Assembly: GCA_014381465.1 (NCBI GenBank)
Contig: JACNLP010000027.1
Coordinates: 1 to 64,000 of the forward strand
Direction of reading: 5' to 3'
DNA length: 64,000 bases
From: Flavobacteriales bacterium
Lineage (GTDB): Bacteria > Bacteroidota > Bacteroidia > Flavobacteriales > BACL11
Shown: positions 26,654-36,667 of the stretch, one piece after another
How positions within the stretch are numbered: the stretch's first letter is position 1
Layout: each line of letters begins with the position of its first letter
Notes under the pieces: generated by a model
Databases searched by the model: none
Told to the model about the DNA's origin: nothing
The model's input: only the letters and a program-made list of their open reading frames with translations
Translations under genes and position numbers: made by a program

Positions 26654-29146
26654 ATGAAAAAAAGAATTTTACCTATTATTTTAAGTACTTTGTTTTTTGC
26701 AAACCTATCGTATGCACAAGGTACTTGTGGTTCATACAAAGGTTATTTGCAAGATGACATTAAAAAACATCCTGAATTTTATCAAAATTTGCAGCAACAA
26801 AATGCTGAATTAGAAAAAGCAAATGAAGGATTCTTGAAAAACATCAATAGAGCAAAATCTATTGAGCAGGGAAAAAGAATTATACCTGTTGTGGTGCATG
26901 TAATTCATGAAATGGGTAATGAAAACATTCCTGTTTCTGATATACAAAATGCATTGGATGCCCTTAATAAAAATATAAATGGGCAATCGGATAAATTTTT
27001 GGATAAATACCAAAATCAATTTCCACTTACTCCGGATGTGTTTGCTGCCGTAAGAGGTGAAGCAAATGTAGAGTTTCGTTTGGCAAAGTTGGATCCACAA
27101 GGCAATCCTACTAATGGTGTGCTTAGAGTGCAATCTGATTTTACTAATGGAACAGATCCAAACAATTTGGTAAAAACGCTTAGTTATTGGAATTCATACC
27201 AATATTTTAATATTTGGGTGGTAAGAACTATCAATTCAGGTGATGGCGGAATAACTTTGGGTTATGCTCAATTTCCTCAGGGTGGTTTTATGTCCACTGA
27301 TGGGGTAGTCATTCTATGGAATGAAATGAATGATCCTCAATCTACTACCTTAACACATGAAGCAGGGCATTGGTTGGGCCTTTGCCACACTTGGGATTGT
27401 GGAGGAGGCTCATGTGGAACAGATAATGTGCTAGATACACCTCCACAACATACGTCAAATGGTTTTACTACTGATCCTGGAGCAGATCCTGGTGTGCCAG
27501 ATCCATCTAAATTCCCATGGCATGTTGGTGTTCCTTCTGGTGTTATTTATGGTTGTGAAGCAGATTCTTTAAATTGGGCTGGAGAGATGTATATGAATTA
27601 TATGGATTATACAAATGATAATTTTTGCACAATGTTTTCTAAAGGACAAGTAGAAGTTATGAATGAAACTCTTGAGGGCGATACGGCAGATTTTGGTTTC
27701 AGAATTCATATTTGGTCAGATGATAACATTGCAGCAACTGGTACTATTGATGGTTTTTTATCACCATCTTGTGATAAAGAAGTTTCTTTTGATGAAGACC
27801 TATCGCATTACACAATTTGTGTTGGTTCTCCCTCTGTACTTAAAGGAAATAAATCAATTTTTGGGAATAATATTACAAAATGGGAATGGGATTTTGGAGA
27901 TGGAAATACGGATGTTACTGGGAATAATTCTCCACAGCATACTTATGCTGTTGAGGGTTCTTATAATCTTAGTTTAAAGGTTGAATATAGTGAAACTACA
28001 GAGGCAAAAGCATATAATTTATCAGATTTGGATTTAACAAATGCCTCATCTTACGATTCAATTATTTCAACTCTGATAGTACAAGGTACACAAGCAGAAC
28101 TAAATACAATGGGTGCTTCCAATATTTCTCCACATACTATTGATAGTTTGGGTGTTTACTATGATATGCAGGACTCTACTTTTTACAGAGGAGAATTAGA
28201 TGAAACTATTTATGTTGCTTATTATATTAATAGCTGTTCCTCTACAATTACAAAATCTAATTTTATAACTGTTATGCCGTCAGTTGGTAGTAATAATGCT
28301 TCTTCTTATAATTATAGTTTTGAAAATGCTTCTGAGCTTGGTACGGACTGGATAATTAATGCTTCAGTGGATGGCGAGAATATTTGGAATTTTACAACTT
28401 TTGAAGATAAAACTTGGGAGAATACTAATAGAGCTGCATCTGAAGGAAATTCATCTGTGATGATGCCGGCAAAAGATGGTGCGATATTAAGTACCTCATC
28501 TATTAGTTCTGCTGCTTATGATTTAAGCGGACTTACTAATCCTGCTATTAAATTTTCATGGGCAGGAGCGGCAGCCAATACATCTCCAGTAAATGAGTTG
28601 AATGTGTATTACTCTGATAATTGCGGTTGGAGTTGGAAATCTCTTGGCTCACTTACTCCTTATCAAGTAGCAAGTGCGGGTTTATATAATAGCAGTTTTA
28701 TGCCAAAAAATTATGAATGGAATGATAGTATTATGTATGATAGAATAGGAACAAATGCTTTAAAAAGCGAAAATATTAGATTCAAATTTGAGTATGTTAC
28801 AAATGGCTCGAGCAATAATTTTTACTTAGATAATATTCAGATTGGTGAGGAATCATCATTATTACAAAATGTTAATGAAAATAATGCGAGATTAGAAATT
28901 TTCCCAAATCCAACTAATGGAGAAGCAACAATTGTATTAGAGAATTTAAATGATATGAATGTTCAGGTGGAATTAGTAAACATTTTAGGAGCTGAGGTTA
29001 TGCTACTATATACAGGAACAGTAGTTAATAAATATCATGCTATTGATGCCAATTTAAGCAATTTGGAAAACGGCATTTACTTTGTAAATGTTTTCTCAGA
29101 TGGGAAGTCGGTTGTAACAGATAAAATTATTTTATACAGTAAATAA
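26654..29146 (+). CDS. Secreted M43-family (pappalysin-like) zinc metalloprotease with PKD domain and T9SS type A sorting domain
   Basis: LTHEAGHWLGLCHTWD; PKD WEWDFGDGNTD; C-terminal IFPNPTNGEATIVL... Confidence 0.93.
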   Translation: MKKRILPIILSTLFFANLSYAQGTCGSYKGYLQDDIKKHPEFYQNLQQQNAELEKANEGFLKNINRAKSIEQGKRIIPVVVHVIHEMGNENIPVSDIQNALDALNKNINGQSDKFLDKYQNQFPLTPDVFAAVRGEANVEFRLAKLDPQGNPTNGVLRVQSDFTNGTDPNNLVKTLSYWNSYQYFNIWVVRTINSGDGGITLGYAQFPQGGFMSTDGVVILWNEMNDPQSTTLTHEAGHWLGLCHTWDCGGGSCGTDNVLDTPPQHTSNGFTTDPGADPGVPDPSKFPWHVGVPSGVIYGCEADSLNWAGEMYMNYMDYTNDNFCTMFSKGQVEVMNETLEGDTADFGFRIHIWSDDNIAATGTIDGFLSPSCDKEVSFDEDLSHYTICVGSPSVLKGNKSIFGNNITKWEWDFGDGNTDVTGNNSPQHTYAVEGSYNLSLKVEYSETTEAKAYNLSDLDLTNASSYDSIISTLIVQGTQAELNTMGASNISPHTIDSLGVYYDMQDSTFYRGELDETIYVAYYINSCSSTITKSNFITVMPSVGSNNASSYNYSFENASELGTDWIINASVDGENIWNFTTFEDKTWENTNRAASEGNSSVMMPAKDGAILSTSSISSAAYDLSGLTNPAIKFSWAGAAANTSPVNELNVYYSDNCGWSWKSLGSLTPYQVASAGLYNSSFMPKNYEWNDSIMYDRIGTNALKSENIRFKFEYVTNGSSNNFYLDNIQIGEESSLLQNVNENNARLEIFPNPTNGEATIVLENLNDMNVQVELVNILGAEVMLLYTGTVVNKYHAIDANLSNLENGIYFVNVFSDGKSVVTDKIILYSK

Positions 29147-29169
29147 TATAAGAAGTTTTAAAATAAAGA

Positions 29170-29194
29170 AAAGCCCTCATGGAGGGCTTTTTTT
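29170..29194 (+). terminator. Rho-independent terminator after M43 protease gene
   Basis: aaagccctc-atg-gagggctttttt. Confidence 0.85.
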
Positions 29195-29212
29195 ATTTGC
29201 TAAAATTTAGCC

Positions 29213-29965
29213 TTAGTTGTTTGTGAAATATTTGAGTTCTAGTTTTTCTCCATCAAAAACTGCATAAGAGTTATAGTGAATCCAATCGCCCAAATTGATG
29301 TATTTGCTAGCTGAATCAATATCAATTTCTAATGCTAAATGCCGGTGACCAAATACATAATAATCTACTGGATTTTCTTTTTGTTTTTCCTTACAATAAC
29401 TTACCAGCCATTCTTTGTCTTCTCCCAAAAATGGTTCAGGATTTTCTTGGTTTGCAATTCTGCTTCTTTGTGACCAAAATTGTGCAATTCCAATACCAAA
29501 ATTGGGGTGCAAGCGGGAAAAAAACCATTGACAAAATTTAGATGCAAATATTTTCTTGATAAGTTTATAGCCTATATCGCCAGGTCCTAATCCATCTCCA
29601 TGCGCTAAGAATATTTTTCTCCCATTTTCTTCTAGTAAGGTTCTATCGTTAATTATTTTTACACCTATTTCTTTTGGCAAGTAATCGTACATCCACATGT
29701 CATGATTTCCTTTTAGAATATAAATTTCCGTGCCACTATCAGTAAGCTGGGCAAGCTTTCCCAATAGGCGAACAAATCCCTTTGGAACTACTGTTTTGTA
29801 TTCAAACCAAAAGTCAAAAATATCTCCCAAAAGATAAATGCTTTTGGCATCTTCTTTGATGCTATCGAGCCAACTTACAATTAACCTCTCACGCACCAAA
29901 CTATCTTTATGTGTTGGAACGCCTAAATGAAAATCAGAAGCAAAATATATTTTGTTTTTTATCAT
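29213..29965 (-). CDS. lpxH: UDP-2,3-diacylglucosamine diphosphatase (LpxH-like metallophosphatase)
   Basis: YFASDFHLG, LGDIFDFWFEYK, LKGNHDMWMYDYL, FLAHGDGLGPGD, VFGHRHL. Confidence 0.88.
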   Translation of the reverse strand: MIKNKIYFASDFHLGVPTHKDSLVRERLIVSWLDSIKEDAKSIYLLGDIFDFWFEYKTVVPKGFVRLLGKLAQLTDSGTEIYILKGNHDMWMYDYLPKEIGVKIINDRTLLEENGRKIFLAHGDGLGPGDIGYKLIKKIFASKFCQWFFSRLHPNFGIGIAQFWSQRSRIANQENPEPFLGEDKEWLVSYCKEKQKENPVDYYVFGHRHLALEIDIDSASKYINLGDWIHYNSYAVFDGEKLELKYFTNN

Positions 29966-31410
29966 TTATCTAATATTTCCCTTAGCATTTGGTTACAAAG
30001 TTTGGGGTCAGCTTTTCCCTTTGATAGTTTCATTACTTCCCCCATAAAAAGCCCAATAAGTCCTTTTTTCCCATTTTTGTATTCTTCCACTTTTTCTGGA
30101 TATTTTACAATGGCTTGTCTTATAAATTCACTTAAAGCGCTACTATCACTTTCTTGTATCCAATTATTTTTTGTTGCAATCTTATCAGCTGAATCATTGC
30201 TTTTAAGCATAGCAGCAAACACCTTAGATGTTGCTAGCGTATTACTCACTTTTCCACTATCAACTAATGTAATAAGCTGGGCTAATCGCTCAGGAAGAAT
30301 AGTAAAATCAGCAATATCAGTGGCGGTTTCGTTGAGGTATGATTTTACACTTCCCATTACAAAATTTGCCGCCATTTTATAGTTTTTGGTGCAGTTACAA
30401 AGGGAGTTAAAATAAAGGGCGATTCCTTTTTCATCTACCAAAATATTCGCATCATAATCCGACAAATCAAATTCTTTGGTAAATTTTTGGAATAATTCTT
30501 TTGGTAATGGAGGCAGTGCCTTTTTTACTTTTTCAATGTAATTTTGCGTAATAATTACCGGCTGCAAATCTGGTTCCGGAAAGTAACGATAATCGTTTGC
30601 TTCCTCTTTGTGACGCATACTGATGGTGGAGTTGTTTGCTGCATTAAAACTTCTTGTTTCGTGCTTTATTTTCTCTCCATTTTCAAGTAAGGCAATTTGT
30701 CTTTTTACTTCAAATTCAATGGCTTTTTTTACATTTCTGGTAGAATTCATATTTTTTACTTCTACCTTGGTACCAAACTCTTTTGCCCCTTTTAACCTTA
30801 CCGAAATATTGGCATCACACCTTAAACTTCCTTCTTCCATATTTCCATCACAAATCTCTAAATAACGCACCAATTTTCGCACTTCATTAATGTAATTGTA
30901 GGCCTGATTGGCAGATCGAATATCTGGTTCAGAAACAACCTCCACTAGTGGAACACCAGCTCGATTAAGGTCAATTAGTGTATTAAAAGGGTCTAAGTCA
31001 TGTATACTTTTTCCAGCATCTTCTTCCATGTGAATTCTTGTGAGTTTAATTTCTTTCATTTTGCCATTATCATCTTTTATCTCAATTGTTCCTCCACTGC
31101 AAATTGGGGTTTTGTCTTGGGTAATTTGATAGCCCTTTGGCAGGTCGGCATAAAAATAATTTTTTCTGGCATATTCATTTCTCTCACGGATTTTAGCCCC
31201 AACTGCAACCCCTAATTTCACTGCATATTCTATTACCTTTTTATTTGCTTTTGGAAGCGTGCCAGGATGCCCTAAAGTGATGACAGAGGTTTTAGTATTA
31301 GGAGTTGCTCCATAAATATTCTCATCAGAAGAATAGGCTTTGGTTTTGGTTAAAAGTTGCGCATGCACTTCCAAGCCAATTACAACTTCATATTTATTAC
31401 TTACATTCAT
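29962..31410 (-). CDS. gatB: Aspartyl/glutamyl-tRNA(Asn/Gln) amidotransferase subunit B
   Basis: YEVVIGLEVHAQLLTKTKAYS; GVPLVEVVSEPDIRS; DYRYFPEPDL. Confidence 0.97.
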   Translation of the reverse strand: MNVSNKYEVVIGLEVHAQLLTKTKAYSSDENIYGATPNTKTSVITLGHPGTLPKANKKVIEYAVKLGVAVGAKIRERNEYARKNYFYADLPKGYQITQDKTPICSGGTIEIKDDNGKMKEIKLTRIHMEEDAGKSIHDLDPFNTLIDLNRAGVPLVEVVSEPDIRSANQAYNYINEVRKLVRYLEICDGNMEEGSLRCDANISVRLKGAKEFGTKVEVKNMNSTRNVKKAIEFEVKRQIALLENGEKIKHETRSFNAANNSTISMRHKEEANDYRYFPEPDLQPVIITQNYIEKVKKALPPLPKELFQKFTKEFDLSDYDANILVDEKGIALYFNSLCNCTKNYKMAANFVMGSVKSYLNETATDIADFTILPERLAQLITLVDSGKVSNTLATSKVFAAMLKSNDSADKIATKNNWIQESDSSALSEFIRQAIVKYPEKVEEYKNGKKGLIGLFMGEVMKLSKGKADPKLCNQMLREILDK

Positions 31411-32793
31411 TTACTCAAAAATTATTTTACCGTTTTCTATTATTTCTTCTTTTGTTTTAAGTGAGTAAAAATACATGCCGCTTGAAATATTTCCTCTTTT
31501 AATAGTTTTATTATTTGATACATCTTTTTCTAATACTTTTTTCCCAAACACATCATAAAGCACAATAGAAGTCGTTTTTTTATTTCCAATTGTAAATTGA
31601 TTTTCAGCAGGATTTGGAAAAACTAAACTTGTTACTGGTTCTAAATTATTTATAGCAAGAGGAAATGAACCGCTAAAAACATAAAGTCCTGTTTGCATAT
31701 CAGATACTAGAATACTTGAAAAAGCATGACTTTGAGCATCCCAGAAAGGGTATACACCCCAGGCTCCTTTATATGAAGCATGACTATTTGGTAGATATGT
31801 ATCGTAATGTAATACCTCAAAAGGGCTTGTAGGGTCAACAATATTAAAAACCCTCAAACCATCATGATAATAGGAAACAAACAAAAGCCCCTCTTTTATA
31901 ATAGCATTATGTGCCATAGATTGAGAATCAACCCCAGAATTAAAAGTAGATAAAACAGAAATATTATTAAAATCACTTACATCTAAAAGTTTGATGTCGT
32001 ATCCATGATTTTCATCTAACATAACATATACTGTACCGTCATCATTCAACCAACCCGAATGATTATAACCGGCATCAGGATAAGAGGTAAGTGAAGCCAA
32101 TAAATTGGGCTGTACAGGAGAAGGTGTTCCTATCATAGAAAAATCTATAATTCTTAGTCCTTCATTTCCGCAATTAAGGTAAGCTGTGTCATTTCGAACA
32201 TAAGCATCATGCACATGTCCAACATCATTGTAAGTATGTAAAAGGGTAGGACTTACAGGATTTGCTAAAGAATAAACTTCCATTGCTGAATTAAAATTAT
32301 TAGGATTGGTGTGTTTCACGGCACAAACATAAAGTTTGGCGGTAGCAGTATCAATAAATATATTGTGGGATTTAGTAAAAAGTATATTCGAATCATAAAC
32401 TATACTTACAGAATTTGGTAAATTGCTAATATCCATAATCTGAAGTGTGCTAGTATTACCTTCATCACAAACTACATACAAATAATTATCAAAATCATGA
32501 TAATCTCTATGGATTACACCACTTCCAAAATAAGCTCCAGCAACAAAAGCAACTTCTGTGGCAGTGGCAGGATTGCTCACATCAAAAAAGTGTGTGCCAG
32601 CTGTTGAGCCAATAATAGCAATTTCTGCTCCATTTATCTCCACTCCCCATATTTCGTTATAAGTATTATTGAATGCTGAAGATCCAACTAAAGTTGTATC
32701 TTCCCAATGAAAGAGTAAATTGGTATTAAATTGTGCGAAAGATAATGTTGCAATGAAACAATTTGCTAATGTAAAAATTATTGATTTCTTCAT
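31411..32793 (-). CDS. Choice-of-anchor B family protein with T9SS type A sorting domain
   Basis: LVIP-repeat-like GAYFGSGVIHRDYHDFDNYLYVVCDEG; C-terminal VFPNPAENQFTIGN. Confidence 0.85.
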   Translation of the reverse strand: MKKSIIFTLANCFIATLSFAQFNTNLLFHWEDTTLVGSSAFNNTYNEIWGVEINGAEIAIIGSTAGTHFFDVSNPATATEVAFVAGAYFGSGVIHRDYHDFDNYLYVVCDEGNTSTLQIMDISNLPNSVSIVYDSNILFTKSHNIFIDTATAKLYVCAVKHTNPNNFNSAMEVYSLANPVSPTLLHTYNDVGHVHDAYVRNDTAYLNCGNEGLRIIDFSMIGTPSPVQPNLLASLTSYPDAGYNHSGWLNDDGTVYVMLDENHGYDIKLLDVSDFNNISVLSTFNSGVDSQSMAHNAIIKEGLLFVSYYHDGLRVFNIVDPTSPFEVLHYDTYLPNSHASYKGAWGVYPFWDAQSHAFSSILVSDMQTGLYVFSGSFPLAINNLEPVTSLVFPNPAENQFTIGNKKTTSIVLYDVFGKKVLEKDVSNNKTIKRGNISSGMYFYSLKTKEEIIENGKIIFE

Positions 32794-32795
32794 TT

Positions 32796-33605
32796 TTATA
32801 AGTTTGAAATTAGTTCTTTTATTATTAAGGTGAGTTTGGGTTCTGTAACTTCTGCTACCGCTTGCACATCTTCATGGGTTACTTTCTTTATTTTTCCAGG
32901 AACGCCCAAATCGGTAATTACCGAAATAGCAAATGAGGGAATATCCATGTGCCGTGCTACTACCACTTCCGGAACGGTGGACATACCAACAGTATCGCCT
33001 CCAATTTTTCTGAAATAGAAATATTCAGCAGGGGTTTCTAGGGTAGGGCCAGTTACGGCTACATAAACTCCTTTTTGAATTTTAATGCTGTTTGCACTTG
33101 CAATCTGCTCAGCAGAGGCTATCATATTTGGACAATATGGCTCACTCATATCTGGGAATCTTGGTCCAAGTTCATTATCATTATGTCCAATTAAAGGATT
33201 AGGAATAAGGTTAATGTGGTCAGAAATAATCATTAAATCGCCAATTTCAAAATCAGGATTTACCCCGCCACTTGCATTGGAAACGATTAGATTTTTTATG
33301 CCTAAATACTTCATTACTCTTACAGGAAAAGTTACTTTTTCCATTGGGTAGCCTTCATAAAAATGAAATCTGCCTTGCATGGCAACTACAACTTTTCCTC
33401 CCAATTTTCCAAAAATTAGTCTGCCAGAATGACCTTCCACAGTAGAGATAGGAAAATTAGGAATATCCTCATACGAAATGGAATGTTCAATCTCAATTTC
33501 TTGCACTAAACCACCCAATCCTGTCCCTAAAATAATGCCAACTGCTGGCTTTTCATTTACTTTCTCTTTTAGAAAATTAGCTGTTTCTTTTATTTGCTGT
33601 AACAT
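32796..33605 (-). CDS. Purine-nucleoside phosphorylase
   Basis: GIILGTGLGGLVQEI; VVAMQGRFHFYEGYP; NASGGVNPDFEIGDLMII. Confidence 0.95.
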   Translation of the reverse strand: MLQQIKETANFLKEKVNEKPAVGIILGTGLGGLVQEIEIEHSISYEDIPNFPISTVEGHSGRLIFGKLGGKVVVAMQGRFHFYEGYPMEKVTFPVRVMKYLGIKNLIVSNASGGVNPDFEIGDLMIISDHINLIPNPLIGHNDNELGPRFPDMSEPYCPNMIASAEQIASANSIKIQKGVYVAVTGPTLETPAEYFYFRKIGGDTVGMSTVPEVVVARHMDIPSFAISVITDLGVPGKIKKVTHEDVQAVAEVTEPKLTLIIKELISNL

Positions 33606-34617
33606 AGTTTAATATTTGTTTTTCAAAATTTTCTTTTTCCTCAAATCCAGTTTCAATAGGAGCAAAATAAATATTTGCATCTCCAAATTTATTTTCAAAT
33701 TTCCTTAATTTTACTGCATCTTTTTCGGTGGTCAAGATAAGTTTTTTTGTAGAGTTATCCTGATTGTATTTATTTAAGATATCCTCAATATCATTTAAGG
33801 TATAATTATGATGGTCGGCATATTCTAAATGGGAAACAGTATGATTATTATTTTTCAAATTTTCTACAAGAGTGGAGGCATTTGCAATTCCTGTAACCAA
33901 AGTAATACTGTATTTTTCTTCTACTAAAAAATCCTTATTTGTAGTAATACATTTCCAACTTTTGTAATTAATATGGCTGAAATAACATTTTTGGGTAATA
34001 AAGACCCCCAATTGCTGAATAATACCTTTTTTCTCGGTGGGGTTTATATCTTTTGGCGATTTGCTTACCACAATTATTTCAGCTCTTTTACTTGATTCTT
34101 TACTTTCTCTGAGGGTTCCCATTGGTAGTAAATAGTCCTTATAATAAGGTAAACTATAATCTGTAATTAAGATATTGAAACCTGCTTTTACCCATCTATG
34201 CTGAAAACCATCATCTAAAAGAATAAGCTCTATTTCAGGATGTTTTTTCATTATATTTTCAATCCCTCTTTTTCTATTTTCATCCACAACTACCAAGCAG
34301 TTTGGATGTTTTTGTTTAATAAGTAATGACTCATCCCCCACTTTTTTTGCTGTACTTTCTGTACTGACTTCTTGGAATCCGCTTGTATTTCTGCCATACC
34401 CTCTACTAAGTACAGCTATATTTTTTTCGTTTTTTAATAATGTAATAATATAATCGGTAAGGGGGGTTTTCCCTGTGCCGCCAACCGATAAATTGCCAAT
34501 GCAAATAATAGGAATATCAAATGTTTTAGAAGGAAAAATACCCATGTCAAAAAGTAAATTTCTCAAATTTGTAACAATAGCATACAAAACAGAAAAGGGG
34601 TAAAGGACTAATTGCAT
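33577..34617 (-). CDS. lpxK: Tetraacyldisaccharide 4'-kinase
   Basis: IPIICIGNLSVGGTGKTPLTDYII; ILLDDGFQHRWVK; TTEKDAVKL. Confidence 0.95.
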   Translation of the reverse strand: MQLVLYPFSVLYAIVTNLRNLLFDMGIFPSKTFDIPIICIGNLSVGGTGKTPLTDYIITLLKNEKNIAVLSRGYGRNTSGFQEVSTESTAKKVGDESLLIKQKHPNCLVVVDENRKRGIENIMKKHPEIELILLDDGFQHRWVKAGFNILITDYSLPYYKDYLLPMGTLRESKESSKRAEIIVVSKSPKDINPTEKKGIIQQLGVFITQKCYFSHINYKSWKCITTNKDFLVEEKYSITLVTGIANASTLVENLKNNNHTVSHLEYADHHNYTLNDIEDILNKYNQDNSTKKLILTTEKDAVKLRKFENKFGDANIYFAPIETGFEEKENFEKQILNYVTANKRNS

Positions 34618-34738
34618 ACTGCAAAGATAGAATTTAGATATTAGAATAGATATTAGATGTGAGATTTTTGATTGTTTACTATTGGTTTTTGGTAGGTAAT
34701 TTTTTAGGGATTGTACTTTTGTTTTGTACTTTTGAAAA

Positions 34739-35833
34739 ATGAATATAAAAGAAGTAACTAATTTTTTAGAAAGCTATGCGCCTTTACAATATCAAGAAAG
34801 CTATGATAATTGTGGTTTAATTGTTGGAGATGCTAAAGCTAAAGTTAAGGGTGCGCTTATCACTTTGGATTGTACTGAAGTAATAATTGATGAGGCGATA
34901 GCAACAGAATGTAATCTAGTTATTGCTCATCATCCTATTGTTTTTGGAGGGCTTAAAAAACTAAATGGGAGTAATTATATTGAGCGTACGGTTATAAAGG
35001 CAATCAAAAATGATATTGCTATTTATGCTATCCACACCAACTTGGATAATGTCCATAATGGTGTAAGTGCAAAAATTGCTGAAAAAATTGGACTAGAAAA
35101 CTCTAAAGTGCTTGCACCTAAAAAAGATTTGCTAAGGCAATTGGCTGTTTATTGCCCAACCTCTGATGTCGAAAAAGTAAAAACAGTACTTTTTCAGGCA
35201 GGAGCAGGGGCAATAGGAAATTATGATGAGTGTAGTTTTTCTGCAAAAGGAGAAGGAACTTTTAGGGCAAATGAGGGTTGTGATCCTCATATTGGAAATA
35301 TTGGAGAAAGACACAGAGAAAAGGAGGAGAAAATAGAAGTAATTTTTCCTAAATATAAGGAAAATGCAATTATTTCAGCATTGAAAAGCGAACATCCTTA
35401 TGAAGAAGTTGCCTATCAAATATATATTTTAGACAATATTTACAACAATGTTGGTGCCGGAATTGTTGGAGATTTGCCTAATAAAGTAGATGCAAATCAG
35501 TTTTTAGAAATACTTAAAAGCAATATGAAAACCGATTGCATTCGCCATACAAAATTAGTAAAAAATCAGATAAAAAGAGTGGCTATTTGTGGAGGTAGTG
35601 GTAGTTTTTTACTCTCTAATGCTATATGTGAAAAAGCAGATGTTTTTATTACATCCGATTTTAAATATCACGAATTTTTTGATGCAGAAAATGACATAAT
35701 TATTGCAGATATTGGACACTTTGAAAGTGAACAATTTACAAAGGACTTAATTTATGATTTGCTTAGCAAAAAATTTAGTAAATTTGCCGTCCGATTATCA
35801 AAAGTAAATACAAACCCAATAAACTACCTTTAA
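34739..35833 (+). CDS. Nif3-like dinuclear metal center hexameric protein
   Basis: PLQYQESYDNCGLIVGD; VIAHHPIVFGGLKKL; YAIHTNLDNV; IADIGHFESEQF. Confidence 0.95.
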   Translation: MNIKEVTNFLESYAPLQYQESYDNCGLIVGDAKAKVKGALITLDCTEVIIDEAIATECNLVIAHHPIVFGGLKKLNGSNYIERTVIKAIKNDIAIYAIHTNLDNVHNGVSAKIAEKIGLENSKVLAPKKDLLRQLAVYCPTSDVEKVKTVLFQAGAGAIGNYDECSFSAKGEGTFRANEGCDPHIGNIGERHREKEEKIEVIFPKYKENAIISALKSEHPYEEVAYQIYILDNIYNNVGAGIVGDLPNKVDANQFLEILKSNMKTDCIRHTKLVKNQIKRVAICGGSGSFLLSNAICEKADVFITSDFKYHEFFDAENDIIIADIGHFESEQFTKDLIYDLLSKKFSKFAVRLSKVNTNPINYL

Positions 35834-35837
35834 AAAG

Positions 35838-36605
35838 ATGGCAAAAACCACAAAAAAATCTACCGCAAAAACCCTTAGCATTTCAGTAGAAGATAAATTA
35901 AAAGCATTATACCAACTACAATGTGTTGATTCTGATATTGATAGCATTAGGGTGACAAGAGGAGAACTTCCTTTAGAAATTCAAGATTTGGAAGATGATA
36001 TTACTGGGTTAAATACCAGAATTGATAAACTAAATGAGGAATTACTAACATTAGATGACTCTTTATCAGCATCTAGATTAAAGAAAAAAAATGCAAAAGC
36101 GCTAATTAAAAAATACGATAAGCAAATAACCAACATCAAAAACAATAGAGAATACGAATCTCTTTCTAAAGAAATTGAGTTTCAAACTTTAGAAATTGAA
36201 CTATGTGAGAAAAAAGAAAAAGAAATTAAGGCAAAAAAAATAATGAAGGATGAGGTGGTTTTAGGAACAAAGGATACTCTAAAAGAAAGAAAGAAAGAGC
36301 TGAAAATAAAAAATGGAGAATTGGATGAAATAATTAAAGATACCGAAAAAGAGGAAAAAAGCTTAATGGGAAAATCAGATAAAGCCCAAAAAGTAATTGA
36401 AGACAGATTATTAAATGCTTATGCTAGAATTCGTACAAATGTAAAGAACGGATTGGCTGTAGTTTCGGTAGATAGAGATGCTTGTGGAGGGTGTTTTAAT
36501 AAAATTCCACCGCAAAGACAAATAGATATTAGAATGCACAAAAAAGTAATTGTTTGCGAGCATTGTGGAAGAATTCTGATTGATGCTGAGATGTTTGAGA
36601 ATTAA
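35838..36605 (+). CDS. C4-type zinc ribbon, coiled-coil protein (CT398-like)
   Basis: Long coiled coil; CGGCFNKIPPQRQIDIRMHKKVIVCEHCGRIL. Confidence 0.92.
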   Translation: MAKTTKKSTAKTLSISVEDKLKALYQLQCVDSDIDSIRVTRGELPLEIQDLEDDITGLNTRIDKLNEELLTLDDSLSASRLKKKNAKALIKKYDKQITNIKNNREYESLSKEIEFQTLEIELCEKKEKEIKAKKIMKDEVVLGTKDTLKERKKELKIKNGELDEIIKDTEKEEKSLMGKSDKAQKVIEDRLLNAYARIRTNVKNGLAVVSVDRDACGGCFNKIPPQRQIDIRMHKKVIVCEHCGRILIDAEMFEN

Positions 36606-36640
36606 GATTTAAAAAATATTATCATTTAAATGGGGTTTCA

Positions 36641-36648
36641 TATCTTTG
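36641..36648 (+). promoter_or_regulatory. Bacteroidota -7 box (TATCTTTG) upstream of 36668 gene
   Basis: TATCTTTG 19 nt before ATG. Confidence 0.4.
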
Positions 36649-36667
36649 AAATCTCATTTTTTATGCC

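Noticed and set aside
33577-33605. 29-nt overlap of lpxK and purine-nucleoside phosphorylase genes as unusual
   Set aside because: Short same-strand overlaps are common in compact operons
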